The position numbers and the translations under genes were made by a program. A stretch of DNA of 64,000 bases from Mesodorylaimus sp. YZB2_4. Its lineage: Eukaryota > Nematoda > Enoplea > Dorylaimida > Dorylaimidae. Below, piece by piece: positions 11,461-22,870 of this stretch. The notes under the pieces were generated by a model, which worked only from the letters and a program-made list of their open reading frames with translations, was not told where the DNA came from and ran no database searches. The stretch covers positions 549,388 to 613,387 of the forward strand of contig JASANH010000882.1 in assembly GCA_030248295.1 (NCBI GenBank). Direction: 5' to 3'. Numbering within the stretch: the first letter of the stretch is position 1; every line of letters begins with the position of its first letter.

Positions 11461-13904
11461 GAAGGTACCTTTTACATTTCTCGATGCTTTTTCGCCTTTT
11501 TCCTTATGGGGCTCTTAATTCGCAGAGTTTTGATGATTAGGATAGCAGTAATATTGAGAATGGCGAAAACGAAACAGACTAATTTTAAAACCATGAGAAT
11601 GAAAGACATCAGCGCGATTGACAGGCTGATGAACTTACCCTATTTTACATTCTTGATCTTTAAAACGGATGATGCGCTGTTCTGCCTATCTATCTACAGT
11701 ACAGTAAAATCCATGAAATCCATGGTGGAGTCATCTGCTCTCGCCTCTCGCGTTTTTTTGGAGGGGCCATCCGTGAAGGACGTCCACCAAAACAGACGGT
11801 TTTTGACTCCCCACCTCCTAATCCCCCTTTCATCCATTTTGCCTTGGCCCACTAAAAATGGACGTCCATCCGTCCCTAAGAAAAACATTCGGTCTGAAAA
11901 AACATCTCTTGTTATCCACTACCATCCAGTTTCCGCTCAGCCCGCTCTCCAGGATAGGGTGGATCCTATATAAATGGCCCCTAAAATGGGGACCTCGCCT
12001 CCACAAAAGAACGTGAAACAAATTATGCTTGTCAGCTTGTCAGCATGATTTGTTTCAGCTTTTCCTTTTGGTTTATCAGCATTGATAGCACCAATATTAG
12101 AAAACTGGAGATAAAGTTGTCGCGATGATCGGCTACAAACCTCCCTCTCAGTTAGAAAAACCCTCAAGTTCCACCTTAACTTTGTATTTTTCTCCCAAGT
12201 GGTCACTTAAATAAGTGCCCCCTAAAGTTGCTTCGGCGAACACACCTCAAGTTCGACTAACGATAAGTGGCCCCTTATCAAAATGCCCACTTATCAAAAT
12301 AAGTTGGCGCTTAAATTAAAAGTGACCCCTTAACTTAAGTAGCTTCAGCGAACCGGACCCCGCTGGTCGCCATGGTCGTGTTGGCTGTGTGTTGCTTGCC
12401 GCATATTCATGCATGACATTTTGCCGTGGGTCGCTGCTCTATTTGCAGTCTTGGCCCTCATTAGTTAAGTTACGCGCTGAAAGAGCGCAATGCTTTGCCT
12501 CCCTTTCCTCTGATCGATCATAAACACAAAGCCGCAAAATATGAACACTTTATACTGACATTATGCAGTGTAAACGGTTTGAGTTGGGCCTCCTTATGTT
12601 GAAGTCGCCTCCCCTTCGATCTACAGTATATAACTCCCTTGCCCTGAGCCTTTTAAAAGCTGTGTGAGCAGACCACCTGGCTCTTTGGCATTTGTTCTAT
12701 TTTAGCCGTTTTCAGGACCTCATACCTGCTCATGATTTTCTCACATCATCCTCACAGTCGTTCAGAGACATGAGCCCCGGGGTGACTTCCCTTTGCTCCT
12801 CCTCTCTTTGTGGAAGGTTTATTAAAGAAACTATAGTTCAGTTTGCCGACAGCCCAGTGCTATGTACTATAACTATTTTCAAGTTTCTACCATGGCGAAA
12901 TCATCTTTTTCTTCTGTGCTTCTATCAAAAGCAGTGTCCCGTTTCGTCTCAACAAGAATTTCAGTGTCGATGAGTCCACTCCGTATGGTAGACGATAAGC
13001 CCTGTGAAATTCACGGGAGACAGGACGTCGACCAGAGTCGCTTTTGTCGTTTTGTTTGCAATGGATCCAGAGTAGCTCATCGCCGAAGGCTTTTACCTGT
13101 GATCAAAAGTGCTTGGTTGAGATTGTTGTGGCATTTTATCAGTTTAGACTACGCAAAGATTGTATGTAGCACACGAAAGTGAAATTAAAATTGTACAGCT
13201 GGGATAAATTCTGAAAAACTGGAGTCGTCTGGCATCTGGCAATGTCACAGTGCTATATCCAACCTTTAGTCTTGGTGCATTGCCGTTGATATAAATACTG
13301 GGTAGCGAGCTCGCTTAACAGCAACCGATCGGGACCGCCAAAAGAGTTGTTGTTAATCGAGGTTGCTGCAATCAGGTGTTTGCCAAAAAGCTTTCCCCTA
13401 CTGTATGAGTACAAAAGAAGAACAGGCTTTCCACCCAGTATTTATATCAACGGAAATATACCAAGACTACATGCACAAGTACAGTGTTATTTATTCCCCA
13501 GAAAGGTCAGGGATCATTCCCTGCGAACAGAGAATGTCAAAGCATCGTTTTCGCTTTCTGTTTTTTCAGCTGGCCATAAGTGAAGCTAAGAATAGGAAAA
13601 GAAAATGTAAAATAAATGAGCGCTATGCAAGAGAGTGTTTCTAAATCTGATCTTCTGATCATCGCTAGTCGCTCCTTTAGGTCAAATTCAGGCACGGACC
13701 ATTTTATATTGACAAAAGTTGCTGCTATCCAGTTTAAAAGCTACTTGGAGCGGCAAAAATGGTTGCTTATCAGAGTATTGCTGTTATCAGATTGCTCTTA
13801 TGCAGGGCTCAACTGTGTACAAAACATAGCTGACAAAGTCAATGCCAGGCAAACAGTTGCTGCTATCCCGGTTGCTGTTAGGTGAGTTCGAATGTAGTTT
13901 CAGC
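11461..13904. other. Long non-coding stretch with undefined repeats
   Basis: No gene recognised. At 12180-12350 a short motif recurs in direct orientation (AAGTTGCTTCGGCGAAC and AAGTAGCTTCAGCGAAC), together with several CTTAAnTTAAG/ACTTAT palindromic pieces, suggesting an undefined small element. Open frames at 11458-11973, 12862-13182 and 13363-13644 have no recognisable product. Confidence 0.4.
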
Positions 13905-14010
13905 CTGTGCATCCAATCCGATCCAATGCATCTGATCCAAATTTTCGGATCGAATCGGATCGTTGTGGGATCTGACCGCGAATTACAATCCGAGCCTATT
14001 CGTCACCACG
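13905..14010. repeat. Degraded CGGAT-family repeat end
   Basis: Contains ATCCAATCCGATCC, TTTTCGGATCGAATCGG and AATCCGAGCC, the same CGGAT/ATCCG-rich terminal pattern seen at 17455, 20050, 21760, 22150, 59835 and 60840. Strongly diverged and without an evident partner end. Confidence 0.55.
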
Positions 14011-14211
14011 TTGTGACGGTGGTGGGTGGGTGTAAAAGTCTTAAGGCGTGCACCCAAGCAGGCGCCAGCCAGGTACAACCTACTATCGCTTACTGTAGTG
14101 TGAGTGAAACCTGCAAACATTCTTTTGCACTACCTGAACCTCGCTCGGGGCAAAATAGCGCACATCCAATACCACGCGAAAATAATTTTTCGTGTTTTCA
14201 ATCCGAACCAT

Positions 14212-14545
14212 TCGCTCATTTAGCTGCAGCGGCCAGTCCCATTCTTCGGCGAACCATTCGTGACTCAATAAGGAGCCATATGCACTATCGATTATCATTT
14301 CAGTTCCAAACACCTACGGCTGATATTCGAGAATAGCTTCTAACGTTACGAGCACAGCATACAGAAACAGGGGTGTTCGAAGTATCTACTTGCTCGGGGC
14401 AGATGGCATTACATAAACGATGGCGAACTCGGAATATGATTCGCAACTAGAACCCTGATTTTCGAGTGGAGCACTCTTGGAAGCAGAGCGAACAAACAAA
14501 CGGTGCAAACACGGTGCTGCCGCTACAAAGTGGTCCGATAACAGC
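14212..14545. repeat. Dispersed repeat family R1, copy 1
   Basis: About 335 bp matches 57338-57678 in inverted orientation (shared blocks include GGCGAACCATTCGTGACTCA-type sequence, ACAGGGGTGTTCGAA and GTAGCGGCAGC). No coding capacity recognised. Origin unknown; probably a transposable-element fragment. Confidence 0.75.
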
Positions 14546-14812
14546 AAACTGTGTAACTTTGCTTGGCCAGGAACTACTTATGCTGCAATTAGAAAAATAA
14601 CTTGGTGTTGGGGACCCGAATGAAGCACCACACTCTATGTGATTCTCTGTGATACATTTTTTGGCTACCTCTATTTCTTTATGCTATATTCGAAAAAAAT
14701 TGGCACCACCGATCTGCTTTTGCGGAAATAGATCATAATCGAAAAAAACTCAGGTCCGTTTAATCAGCAGAACCAGAAAAATGCCTCTTGCAACAAAATT
14801 CAAAAACATTGA

Positions 14813-15820
14813 CTAGCTTTTACGCAATCTCACATCTTTCAGCGACACTTTAACCATTTGCCTAAACTTTCGACTAAGAGCTAAAACCAAATAGAAATCA
14901 GCCAAATTGACACACATCATGATCATATCTAAACAAGGTGCCCACAACAAAAACATGCATCCGAAAATATATGTAAACCCATACTGTATAATGTAATTAG
15001 ACATCATCAGACTCATACCAATAGCATTCAAAGTACATTCTAAAATTGTTAAAATTATTAAAGTTTTTTGTTCAGATTTAATTTTTCGTTGTTTCTGTTT
15101 ATTTGTGCCTAATTTAAAAAACTTCGCGCTAACAAGCTGGACTCGATACAAATAACAAACTATTACCCCAAGTACAATTAGAGCCACCAGGGCAATGGCT
15201 TGAACAAAAATTCGACACATAGCGAAAGTGTATGCGGTTGCCGAGTTAACATAAACTCTATTTATACGAATCATATGCGTTTGAGTCAAGTCATCAGTCA
15301 ATACCTGGAGGCGAAAAGTATCAAAAATTGAAACAGAAAAACTCAAAATGACACTGACTAATAAAGCCACCCTCTGGTGTAAAGTGTGATTAATTTTATT
15401 ATAAATAATAGGCTTCCACAGAGCGAACAGTCTATCTGAGACCATGGAAACGGAAAGTAATAAGGCTGTAGTTACTACAGAGTTGGATATAGGGGTGGCC
15501 ATATGTGCTCCATAAAACATACATAAATAACACTTGTTGAGAAACCGTTGATAAGAATTTTGAAAAAACGTAGGTAAAATTAAAGTCAAACAATATGCTA
15601 GGCGTGTGAAAACTTGAGCAGTTTCAAAAATTGACCGATATACTTGGTAAGAGTAAGCTGAATGTGTTCTCGACTGATAGTACAATGCCCAAAGTAAAAG
15701 AAAATGCCCCGTCAGACCGATGACAAAATATATTGGGAGAAATACTTCGTAAGTGATCGTCAGAGCGATACGACTCAGAGGTCGATACCATTCCGGAGTA
15801 ACACATGAAGAATTATTCAT
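14813..15820 (-). CDS. Seven-transmembrane receptor (rhodopsin-like GPCR), intronless
   Basis: 335-aa single-exon protein starting at the ATG at 15820. Seven hydrophobic segments lie at about residues 25-48, 68-88, 103-127, 151-167, 200-226, 254-276 and 283-312. The DRY box after helix 3 is present as SDRLFALWKP (129-131 DRL). Helix 7 has NLADFY in place of NPxxY. The extracellular N-terminus carries two overlapping N-glycosylation sequons (N2, N3). It would act at the plasma membrane through G proteins; the ligand is unknown. The overall style resembles nematode peptide or chemosensory receptors of the FMRFamide-receptor-like/serpentine groups. No paralogue is seen in the window, and the gene is isolated among repeats. 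The start codon is followed at once by a plausible N-terminus and no upstream exon is evident. Confidence 0.85.
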   Translation of the reverse strand: MNNSSCVTPEWYRPLSRIALTITYEVFLPIYFVIGLTGHFLLLWALYYQSRTHSAYSYQVYRSIFETAQVFTRLAYCLTLILPTFFQNSYQRFLNKCYLCMFYGAHMATPISNSVVTTALLLSVSMVSDRLFALWKPIIYNKINHTLHQRVALLVSVILSFSVSIFDTFRLQVLTDDLTQTHMIRINRVYVNSATAYTFAMCRIFVQAIALVALIVLGVIVCYLYRVQLVSAKFFKLGTNKQKQRKIKSEQKTLIILTILECTLNAIGMSLMMSNYIIQYGFTYIFGCMFLLWAPCLDMIMMCVNLADFYLVLALSRKFRQMVKVSLKDVRLRKS

Positions 15821-16716
15821 TTTTGTTTCATTTACAGTTGTATCTACTCACAACCAATGGATACCATGGACGCAGGACGGTCGTTTGAGGTTCGGATTTC
15901 GCAGACTGACCTGATAGTTTGACGAGAGCCAGACTAATGTACGACTCGTTCCAATATTTGCTCAGCATATAAGTAATTAATTATTCAAAGCAGGTTTGGC
16001 TCACGATCAGCCTACTCTCATTTATTAATAAAGTCCCTTGAGTATTCCGAGCAAAAGCTAACAAAAATCGATTCAGTATAATGCAGTGAACTTTGTTTCA
16101 TTGAGAGGAAAAACCTAATGGAACCTGCTGCTTTCACATCGCTGATGTAAGGGATAATATTTTCAAGGCTCACGATCAGCTAGAGGGGCTGGCAGCTTGT
16201 GGCGAGATGACAGAGCACATCAGCCTAAAAGTAAAAGGAAAGGTTGGTTACCGTGTCACAGTTGACGCAATAATCAAGGTTTATGTGATACCTAAGTCGC
16301 GAGCTATAAGATTGTCCCGACCTTAAAATATCCCACAGTTCTCGTGTTCCCCCTTATCATATTTCAAGGTGCAGTGCGTGTTGGTGCTAAATTTCTTCAT
16401 GAACTGCAATACAAAGTAGGTACTAGATATTTTTAAAAATTGGAGGACTCATTTTACGACAACAACTTGGCTCTTGTTTCAATCCATTCGCATTGCCTAC
16501 AGTGCTAGCCAACCCCTCGCACCCTTATTTCTAGTCCTTCAGAAACACCCACGTGGCGAACACGTACATAGAACGTCAGTGACTACAAAAATATATGCCA
16601 CCCACACAAAACATACGAGTCAAAAACTGTAAATCTTCGATGGACAATGATAACTGTGAAAGATCACAGAAACACGAACAGGCACTTTTGATTCAGCGGC
16701 TGCCGATTGGAGGTTT
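15821..16716. other. Flank of the GPCR, nothing identified
   Basis: Presumed upstream region of the minus-strand receptor. No convincing TATA box, repeat or coding frame recognised. Confidence 0.4.
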
Positions 16717-17434
16717 TATAAGACCTCGTGTCTTATATATATAGGAGAGGTTTACTACTCGACCGCACCGAATACGCACAGACGTGAACACTAACTAGAG
16801 GACGACCATCTACCCAAAGAGCAAGAGTGCAGGCACAGAACAAACAAGTAACACATATCAGACAAAGGGAGACCACTTCCACACAGTAATCACCAGATAT
16901 CACCAACCAGGCCTAACATCAGACGAGGTCATGCTCATTTGCATGATAGATATAGCTAGATCTCCATTCCCCCTCACAGTTTGGGCAGTTTCACAGGCAA
17001 ACCTGCATGGCCTGGGCTCGTAGCGCAGGCCCAACTTATAAAGGCACCTTGCGTCATCTTCTTTCCGAAAAATCGATGCACTGCTGCCTTCTGAATTCGG
17101 GCTCCTTCTCAAGTTTTGTCTCGATCTTTCACAAGTCATTCTCGTGGTGAACCGCTTGTCCGTCGTGTAAGACGTCTTGTCTTACAACAAGTCGAGTGTG
17201 GTAATAGATTTATTCGACCGCACCGTGCACCACGAGATACACCGAGTAGACTGACTGGGATACCAGCAAAAGGTTATAAAAGCAATTCACGAAACAAAAG
17301 AAAGGCAAGGGAACCAGTCAGCATGACCTGTACCCGATGTTGACTTAGGCCTAACAGGCAAAGGTAGCATGAATACACCAGACACAGGTATCATTATCAT
17401 GGTGCACAAACTAGATCTTATATCCCCCCTTACA
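16717..17434 (-). mobile_element. Mini-LTR element: two LTRs around a 187-bp interior
   Basis: Two related direct repeats, about 16717-16978 and 17166-17434, match at both ends (CTAGATCT...CCCCCT(C/T)ACA at one side, TATT/TACTCGACCGCACCG and a TAAGAC palindrome at the other). Read on the minus strand each LTR begins TGT(A/G)AGGGGG, and the 5' copy ends GTCTTACA. The 17166-17434 copy has TTTATAACC and GAATAAAT, a possible TATA box and poly(A) signal. The interior (16979-17165) holds a short frame beginning MTCERSRQNLRRS that runs into the other LTR, so pol is wholly missing. This looks like a large-deletion or terminal-repeat-in-miniature derivative. Target duplication not found. Confidence 0.65.
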
Positions 17435-17449
17435 GTCGGGCTTGTGACT

Positions 17450-17760
17450 CACAGCCGGATCGGATCGGGCCAACCGTTTGAATAAGATATCCGATCCGAC
17501 CCGATCCGAAAAATCGCCATCCGAAAATTCGGATCGGATAATCCGATCTGAACTATCCGATCAGACATTCCAAACTGATGGTGTTTCCAATAACCTCTAG
17601 TAGACAAACCTGTTCCGCAGTTTTTCCCCAACCACTCATGTGTAATAAATGAGATTAGATAAATTGATCTTCTGCATCGATGCTTCCTTTCTTCTGCTCA
17701 TAATTAGAGTTACGAGTCAACTTTCTCATTTGTAGTCGAGATCGGGGAAAGATGGATTAC
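17450..17760 (+). repeat. CGGAT-family element, one end (copy A)
   Basis: Begins TCACAGCCGGATCGGATCGG at about 17449, followed by many ATCCG/CGGAT units to 17565. It then has the shared body (CTGATGGTGTTTCCAATAACC; GTAATAAATGAGA; TAATTAGAGTTACGAGTCA). The same body is at 59930-60080 and, inverted, at 21590-21730. The other end is missing here. Confidence 0.75.
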
Positions 17761-17764
17761 TCAC

Positions 17765-18229
17765 AAGTACGCTTGGTAAAAATACTTGATTTTAATGCGT
17801 ATGCGTTTACGCAAAGTCTCTTCAACTCGTAGGCGTACTGACATGGCAGTACATTTCGCTGCCTCTTAGGATCAGCTTTAAACTTCTGAAGCGAAAAATT
17901 TCTGTTAATTTCAATCACGTTTGCTTTCCAAGAACTCCTATCCCCCAACCGATGCCTCAATATTGAAATGCCTTGACATCAGTACTTATTTTGAACACTC
18001 GTCTAGTAGTACTGGTTGAAGATGTGAAAACCACGAGAATGCGCATGCACGAGCTGGCATTAAGCCATATACTGTATATACCATTCGGAAATTTAAAATC
18101 CTAGCGCAGACCTTCGATTTGTAGCCACAGTCCGAGATGACTGATTGGACTTGTTTGACATAGTTCCAAAAACTTCTTAGCCTGACCACATTTTACTTGA
18201 AACTGTGCAATTTTATACTTATTCTTTTT
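17765..18229. repeat. GCGTA-rich repeat piece and spacer
   Basis: TTGGTAAAAATACTTGATT followed by ATGCGTATGCG and TACGCAAAG at 17773-17815 matches 47109-47150. The rest up to the mariner relic shows nothing definite; 18130-18210 is probably the mariner 3' flank. Confidence 0.5.
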
Positions 18230-19065
18230 CGATATAGCCTCCCCTGAGACCAATGCACTTGTTTAAACGTTGGTCCAACGCGTGCATACCCCTTAAAAAG
18301 AAGGATTTCTCACTTCTCTCAAAAAACGCTTTTGTCGCCGATTTCACTTCCTTACCACTCGAAAATCTTCCCCCCCCCCCCCCATAAACGTGTTTTTGGT
18401 TTTCTGTGTAGGTAGTAGTTGCAGGGTCTGCTAGGTCTGAACTGAATGATGGATGAGCAATTTGTTTGAATACCCATACAACGATGGCAGTCTGAGCAGC
18501 GCGCGCTTTGCGGACTGGCTCATTTGTCAGTCAGAAGCAGCACCTGCTTTTTCATCATCACACGCCGACTCGATTTGATCGCTTCACACAATCGGAGGAT
18601 AACATCAGCGAAATATTGTTGAGTCTTTGGCATGTCAATCACTAACATTCCATTGCAATCCCAAAATGTTGTTGCTATGAGCTTGCCTGACGACTGCTTG
18701 GCGGCTGTGCACCCTTCGGCAGCCACTGTATCGATTCGCGTTTTGACTCAGATCGAAGTAATGAATCCAGGCTTCATCGCCTGTAACCGCTCTTTCATAA
18801 AACTCATCTGGATCGGCCGCGATCATTGCCAAAAGCTTTTTTGAAGTTTGAACTCTGACAGCGCTTTGCATGTTTGCCAGGTCTTTTTGCACACATCTCG
18901 CGCAGGCCTGGGATAAATTCAATTTCTCCTGTAAACTTGTTTCGACGCTGTCCACTGAAATGCCCACTTCCTCCGCTATCTATACAACTTTTATTCGACG
19001 GTCTTCTCTCACACGCTTTGTCGCAACATCGCAACGCTGCGGAAACTCAATTCATTGGCTGCCCG
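18230..19065 (-). pseudogene. Mariner transposase relic
   Basis: Minus-strand fragments in several frames match a mariner (IS630/Tc1/mariner, DD34D) transposase. Near 19010-18950 is the second helix-turn-helix region (EDRRIKVV, then IAEEVGISVDSV) with one internal stop. At 18790-18740 is TGDEAWIHYFD, which includes the first catalytic aspartate. At the end (18300-18230) is the conserved C-terminus GMHALDQRLNKCIGLRG. Between them the frame breaks repeatedly, including a 14-base poly-C tract at 18370-18383. It is inactive. A diverged second copy of the N-terminal part is at 56280-56490. Confidence 0.88.
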
Positions 19066-19359
19066 ATTGTGGGGAGAAACATAGACGCTTTTATGAGCGA
19101 TTTCCGCTGGTGGATTAGTTGGCTTGCTTTTTATTGTTTTGATTTCTGAGCCCAAAATTTTTGAAAATCTACCTACGATCTACTGTAAGTTCTCTGTAGC
19201 GAAGAATATTTGTTGCGGAAATTGAGCCCGTCTGCCACGAGAAAATATTACTGTGGCAGTAATATTTTCTGGTGGTAATATTAATTAATTGGTAACAGTA
19301 GTATTAATTATGGTACCGGCACAAACGGCAATGGAGTGCCTTGACAGTGTGAAACCCCC

Positions 19360-19773
19360 TGTCTATAAACAGCCAAATGCAAGGCGAGACGAGGTTGGCT
19401 TGGCACTCGGCGGCGTTTGTAGAAAAATTGTGATCAAAGAGAACTGCTACACTGTCAGTAATAAAAATTGTTTACAGGGCGTCCCCTACCTCAGCCACTT
19501 CATTCAGGCCGATGGTCGTTTGTTCTATTGCAGAAGGTTTACGCCAGAGCTGTTAGCATGCTGGCTCCACAGAAGCTGAATTGCCTGTTCTAGTGCCACT
19601 GGCTAGGTGCCAGACATGCAGTACTACTCGTGCCCTGGTACGGCAGATGCAACCTTACTGCAGCAAGTCTTCACTACTCCAAAAACCGAATAAGTGTATT
19701 CATGTGGGTACTAGCCTTTGGTGAAAAACAGAAAGAATAAAATACCACAGGGAGTCAGCCCCATGACTCCACG
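19360..19773 (+). repeat. Dispersed repeat family R2, copy 1
   Basis: About 415 bp matches 38680-39100 in the same orientation, with small indels (shared: ATGCAAGGC, GGCGGCGTTTGTAGAAAAAT, ATGCTGGCTCCAC, GTGGGTACTAGCCTTTGG, AGAATAAAATACCACAGGGA). No protein recognised. The type of element is unknown. Confidence 0.8.
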
Positions 19774-20039
19774 ATGCACGAAGTACATCATAGAAGCATG
19801 CATTGTGGGTGAGTGTGGGAGTACGAATGTGAGCCTCGCCCTGAACGCAACATATACGTAGATATATCGCGTCCAGATGAGTATGACCAACTAAAGCATG
19901 TACCGCCGAGGGAGCCCAGCCAACCTCGTTTGCCTTGCACTTGGGTTAGATTAGGTACAAAACCATGTCGACCAGCTACCCGCCTGGGGAAACTGGTGAT
20001 TCTCTGCTGATGAGTACAATGCATGTATGTTTTACCGCA

Positions 20040-20400
20040 TCAGCAGTCACGACCGAATCGGATGGGGGTTTTTCGGATCGGATCGGACCGGATGGGAAAA
20101 GTTTCGGATCGGATCGGATGCTTCGGATCGGTTCATGTGAAACACTTGTAATTTTTGAACAATGAATAACGCATCAACTTTTTTCCAAAAGCCTCCCCAT
20201 GATAAACAACAGTACTTATTATCACGGTGCCATGGCACAAGCAGAGCCCCCTCTCAAGGCTTTGCCACACAGCGTGGATCACTGGATATACTTTACAACC
20301 TGACAAAGGAAAGATCAGATACATGCTGCTCATAAATGACTGCTTGAGACTCGCTCGAAATTTTTTACGCCGGGCTAAAATTACAGTATTAGGGGCATGG
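20040..20400 (+). repeat. CGGAT-family element, other end (copy B)
   Basis: Starts TCACGACCGAATCGGATGG, with CGGAT units to 20130. It continues with the body shared with 22140-22640 and, inverted, 60620-60900 (AATAACGCAT, CCCATGATAAACA, CGGTGCCATGGCAC, GCTGCTCATAAATGACTG). It joins a LINE fragment at about 20400. Confidence 0.75.
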
Positions 20401-20404
20401 ACAT

Positions 20405-21000
20405 TTTAGGACGCGAAAGAAAACTTGGCAAAGACGCAGATGACACGAACTTGCTGACTGGATGTTCGAAATCGATAGAACGAATTTTGCATGCCTGTGA
20501 TACTGTATGTGTAAGCGACCGTCAGAGGCAACACTGAAACGATCAAAGATCAAAATCCTGCTGATTTGTATCATCAACAGGTGGGAGCTAGGAAAGGAGC
20601 TAATGCATTTTGCAGCTTATAAACTGGAAATATATGGATTTTGGGTTAGCGATGGCATGGAAATAGCCGAAAACTGGGCGTATGTCAGAGATCACATTGG
20701 TGGACTTGAATTAAAAATTCCGACCTCAGAAATTGCATATTTCGGCAGAATATCTGTGGCTAATACCCTACTATTTGTCAGAACTGTGGTACTTGGCCTT
20801 AATGACGACCAGAAGCCGACTTGCAAAGGTTCATGAAAAAGGAAATCGACAGTTACCTCTGGCACCCAGCTAAAGTCAATATGGTGAATAAACTAGTCCT
20901 AGTTAACACGAGAATCTGGGCTTTCAGAATAACGCTGCTGATTCGGAGGTTTCTACAGCGCGGAAAGAAATTTGCCTGTTACGATACTTATGATTATTTT
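20405..21000 (+). pseudogene. LINE reverse transcriptase fragment
   Basis: Plus-strand pieces in different frames show the catalytic motif as DADDTNLLTGC at about 20422-20455. They then show the C-terminal region typical of LINE polymerases: ISVANTLLFVRTV at about 20750-20790, then EIDSYLWHPAKVNMVNKLVL at 20839-20900. Stops and shifts break it. It is truncated at both ends, by the CGGAT element upstream and a SINE at 21015. It is not the same subfamily as the LINE at 9936-11400. Confidence 0.75.
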
Positions 21001-21014
21001 GTTGAAACAGGCAG

Positions 21015-21179
21015 GTCTCGTGGCCTGGTAAGTTAGGCGTCTGTCTTTCACGACAGGTCTGCAGTTACGGGCGAGTGTTCGACTCGCGGGCGGGTAAATC
21101 ATTTCGTGTAAAATGTGTCCCCTCACCCTCGAGTGTGCATAAGCGTTTGATGATGTGGTGAAACATGAACATGAACATG
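21015..21179 (+). mobile_element. tRNA-derived SINE (ATGAAC-tailed family), copy 2
   Basis: GTCTCGTGGCCTGGTAAGTTAGGCG (A-box region), then GAGTGTTCGACTCGCGGG (B box), then GTGCATAAGCGTTTGATGATG and a tail of ACATGAACATGAACATG. It is the best-preserved copy for reading the family structure. It lies immediately after a LINE fragment. Confidence 0.87.
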
Positions 21180-21589
21180 TCTCGTAGACCAAAACAACTT
21201 GCGCAAGTCAGCTGTATGTACCAGAAAAGCTAAATCAGCTGCTAAATTTGACCTTCTGGATCAGCATACTGTGGGGCTAGAATAGGTGATAATCCAGCTA
21301 ATTAAGAATATGAACACCAAACTCATTTATGACCACTTTTCCGAGGGCTATTAGGGCCATGCAACACTACTGGACGTAGGTTTAGGAGAACTGGGTTTTT
21401 GTGGCACCTTCATTGATTCATGATTGCTAACATCGAAAGAATGTTGGGAAAAAATTATTGAATGCAACAGAGCTACAAACCATGTTTAAAAAATGGATAT
21501 TTCCACTCCTCACTCACTAATATTTCTGTCGACTAACTCCAAACTATTTGCAAAATCTGGGTCGTCCATGTTTTCTCTGCTCTAAAATA

Positions 21590-21837
21590 ATGATAACGAC
21601 AAGAGGACTTGTAACTCAATTTGCGAGCAGGAATAAGGAAGCATCAATGCAAAATATTGATCTCATCTCATTTATTACACTTCAGAGGGGATGGGGAGAA
21701 AAATTTTAATAATTGGTTGTTTGCCTGCGGTTTTCTAAAACCATTGGCTCAGAACTTCGGATCGGATCATCTGATCCGAATTTTCGGATGGTGATTTTCC
21801 GGATGGGATCCGATCCGATCCGGCCGTGAATCACCAT
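21590..21837 (-). repeat. CGGAT-family element, one end, inverted (copy C)
   Basis: Reverse complement of the copy A body (AGGACTTGTAACTCAATTTG, CTCATTTATTACAC) ending in ATCCGATCCGATCCGGCCGTGA at about 21830. Its outer end abuts the SINE at 21838. Confidence 0.72.
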
Positions 21838-21960
21838 ATATGCGCACTCCAGGGTGCAGGGGCACAAATTACACACAGAATGATTTACCAAGCTGCGAGT
21901 CGAACACTCGCCTTCGCAAACCTGCAGCGAGAAGCAGATGCCTAAATCTACCCGGGGCCC
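21838..21960 (-). mobile_element. tRNA-derived SINE (ATGAAC-tailed family), copy 3, truncated
   Basis: On the minus strand: A-box remnant (TAGGCATCTGCTTC), B-box CGAGTGTTCGACTCGC, then a body ending GCGCATATA. The (ATGAAC)n tail is gone; the CGGAT element starts there instead. Confidence 0.7.
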
Positions 21961-22139
21961 AGTCTCACCAAGGCATTTCCAAGTGTTACAAGTGCCACAA
22001 GTGACTATTATACAAGTATCTGCGTTTCACCGCAAACAGCCTCTTCGTGTCACAAGTGCCATTGCAAGGAGCCTGTGAGCCGTCCAGGACAACACGCTGC
22101 ATGCAAATGCGAAGATAGAGGCAACAAGTCACAGGTGAC

Positions 22140-22870
22140 GACCGTATCGGGAGGGGGTTTGTCGGATCAGATTGGACTGGATCGGATGACTTTCCATCGG
22201 ATCACTTAAAATACTGTATATTGTTTGAACAGTCAATAACGCATGAACTTTTTTCGAAAGGTTGCTCCCCCATGATAAACAGAGTATTTAATATCACGGT
22301 GCCATGGCACGAGCAGCTCCTCTCAGCCACACTGCTCATTATGGATCTACTTTGCAAGCCTGATAAAGTAAAGTAAAGAAGATCCATGCTGCTCATAAAT
22401 GACTGTGACCATAAATTCAATTTTTTTATGAAAACGGATATTTCCACTTCTTTCCACTCATCACTAAAATTTCTGTCGTCCGACTTCAAACATTTGCAAA
22501 AATATGACAAGGCAACGGTGCCAACCGTTAAGTTGAACTTAACAAAACCAAATATTGCAATTTGTGGCCTAGGTGCAAAAGAAAGCACTCTGAAAAATAT
22601 CAGAGGCGTCTGACCAATCGGTCAGCAGTGCCTCTAAAGCCCCTAAATTTTTTAAAATCTTCTGGATTTTTTGCCCAAAACCCGATTATTTGAAGCGAAG
22701 CACACAACCCGAAAAGTGGGTTTGGAATGAACCCAGCATGTTTTTCTCAGCGCTCGGTTCTTTTCCATACAAGAATTCAAAAATTCTCAGAAGTTCATTA
22801 CGCCACCACTGCTGATCAGTTGACCAGATATTTATTCAGGCCTCTGATATTTAGCAGTAAGCCTCTTGTG
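22140..22870 (+). repeat. CGGAT-family element with foldback interior (copy D)
   Basis: Starts with GACGACCGTATCGGG and CGGAT units, then the same body as copy B to about 22640. From about 22660 to 22870 it runs into an inverted relative of its own inner part (ATATCAGAGGCGTCTGACC at 22600 against its partner GGCCTCTGATATTT near 22845). This suggests a foldback layout like the full copy at 59832-60905. Confidence 0.65.

Noticed and set aside
18520-18726. A short independent gene on the minus strand
   Set aside because: It is a shifted-frame piece of the mariner transposase relic.
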